This document shows, in pieces, positions 32,648 through 33,461 of a stretch of 33,461 nt of DNA. Source of the stretch: Cytophagaceae bacterium (GTDB lineage: Bacteria; Bacteroidota; Bacteroidia; Flavobacteriales; Flavobacteriaceae); assembly GCA_002712765.1 (NCBI GenBank), contig PAUP01000054.1, positions 1-33,461 of the forward strand, read 5' to 3'. The notes beneath the pieces are model-generated. The model did not search any database. It was not told the origin of the DNA and saw only the letters and a program-made list of their open reading frames with translations. A program made the translations under genes and the position numbers. Every line of letters starts with the position of its first letter. Position 1 is the stretch's first letter.

Positions 32648-33461
32648 ATGTTAGAAAAAGAGAAGATAGACTATGAAAAGTGCGTCCTTGTGGGGTTGAC
32701 CACACGTCACCAAAGCGAGGATAAGATGAACGAGTATCTGGACGAGCTCGAATTTTTGGCGTATACCGCAGGAGGAGAAGTTATCAAGCGATTTACACAA
32801 AAAATGGATATGCCCAACCCAAAGACCTTTTTAGGGTCGGGTAAGCTAGAAGATGTACGAGCATTTGTAGAACAACATGAGATAGGTACCGTTATTTTTG
32901 ATGATGAGTTGACGCCAGGTCAACAACGCAATATAGAGGCTTTTTTAGGCGCCAAAATTGTAGATAGAACCTACCTCATACTCGATATTTTTGCACAACG
33001 TGCCAAAACCAGCTATGCTACCACTCAGGTAGAACTCGCTCAATATCAATACCTGTTACCGAGACTTACAGGTTTATGGACGCATTTAGAGCGACAACGA
33101 GGAGGTATAGGTATGCGTGGGCCTGGAGAGACTGAGATCGAGACCGATAGACGTATTGTAAGAGATCGGATTACATTACTCAAGAAGAAAATGGCTACTA
33201 TAGACAAGCAAATGTCTGTACAGCGAGGCAATCGTGGCGCCTTGGTACGCGTAGCGCTTGTAGGATATACCAATGTTGGGAAAAGCACTTTGATGAATGT
33301 AATTTCTAAAAGTGACGTTTTTGCCGAAAATAAGCTCTTTGCCACCTTAGATACGACGGTGAGAAAAGTGGTGATACGCAATCTTCCTTTTTTATTATCG
33401 GATACGGTTGGATTTATTAGAAAATTACCCACTCAACTTGTCGATTCTTTTAAAAGTACGC
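32648..33461 (+). CDS. hflX: Ribosome-associated GTPase HflX, C-terminus cut by window edge
   Basis: The first 271 residues of HflX, a GTPase that splits stalled or hibernating ribosomes under stress. The N-terminal domain has TFLGSGKLEDV and IFDDELTPGQQRN; the glycine-rich loop is RGGIGMRGPGETEIETDRR (151-169). The G domain shows G1 GYTNVGKS (206-213), the G2 region ATLDTT and G3 DTVG (252-255), followed by the switch segment FIRKLPTQLVDSFKST. The frame is open at the last base, and the rest lies beyond the window. Confidence 0.97.
   Translation, partial: MLEKEKIDYEKCVLVGLTTRHQSEDKMNEYLDELEFLAYTAGGEVIKRFTQKMDMPNPKTFLGSGKLEDVRAFVEQHEIGTVIFDDELTPGQQRNIEAFLGAKIVDRTYLILDIFAQRAKTSYATTQVELAQYQYLLPRLTGLWTHLERQRGGIGMRGPGETEIETDRRIVRDRITLLKKKMATIDKQMSVQRGNRGALVRVALVGYTNVGKSTLMNVISKSDVFAENKLFATLDTTVRKVVIRNLPFLLSDTVGFIRKLPTQLVDSFKST

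Overview
The window looks like a chromosomal segment of a marine-type member of the Flavobacteriaceae (Bacteroidota). Support comes from TAnnTTTG promoter boxes, a PorP/SprF type IX secretion protein, LytTR and CarboxypepD_reg proteins, an atpD-atpC pair separated from the rest of the ATP synthase genes, and frequent TTG/GTG starts. A Dokdonia- or Leeuwenhoekiella-like source is a guess based on the repeated palindrome described below. I saw no insertion sequence, phage, CRISPR array, tRNA or rRNA.

Layout. Positions 1-2970 (minus) hold a CotH-kinase-like membrane protein, cut by the window edge, and its DUF4956 partner. Positions 3312-5168 hold atpD and atpC, ending in a strong terminator. 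A secreted M61 peptidase (minus) is followed by a biotin cluster at 7096-13686: bioF, bioD, bioA, a FabF-like ketoacyl synthase and bioB. Two tandem Coa1-like membrane genes on the opposite strand interrupt this cluster. Then come a JmjC/cupin_8 oxygenase, a lipoprotein, a small outer-membrane barrel and a LACTB-like serine hydrolase. A divergent RibA-like protein lies directly upstream of a LytS/LytTR two-component pair (17612-19908). On the minus strand are a DASS transporter, recQ and a tail-less ssb paralogue. Positions 24292-26822 look like a four-gene ECF sigma operon. A Lys-rich mini-protein and a CarboxypepD_reg protein follow. A PorP/SprF-OmpA pair and an endonuclease/phosphatase-fold protein are on the minus strand, and hflX runs off the right edge.

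The most unusual feature is a dispersed palindrome, core GCTTTCGCGAAAGC. It is present in six perfect copies and three near copies, both between and inside genes. Inside genes it is often read as the peptide Ala-Phe-Ala-Lys-Ala. A second general feature is that many genes, including each biotin gene, have their own TAnnTTTG-type box. Several boxes end only 4-5 bases before the start codon, which predicts leaderless mRNAs. The biotin cluster lacks bioC and bioH here and instead contains a ketoacyl synthase, a candidate for a different pimeloyl supply route.
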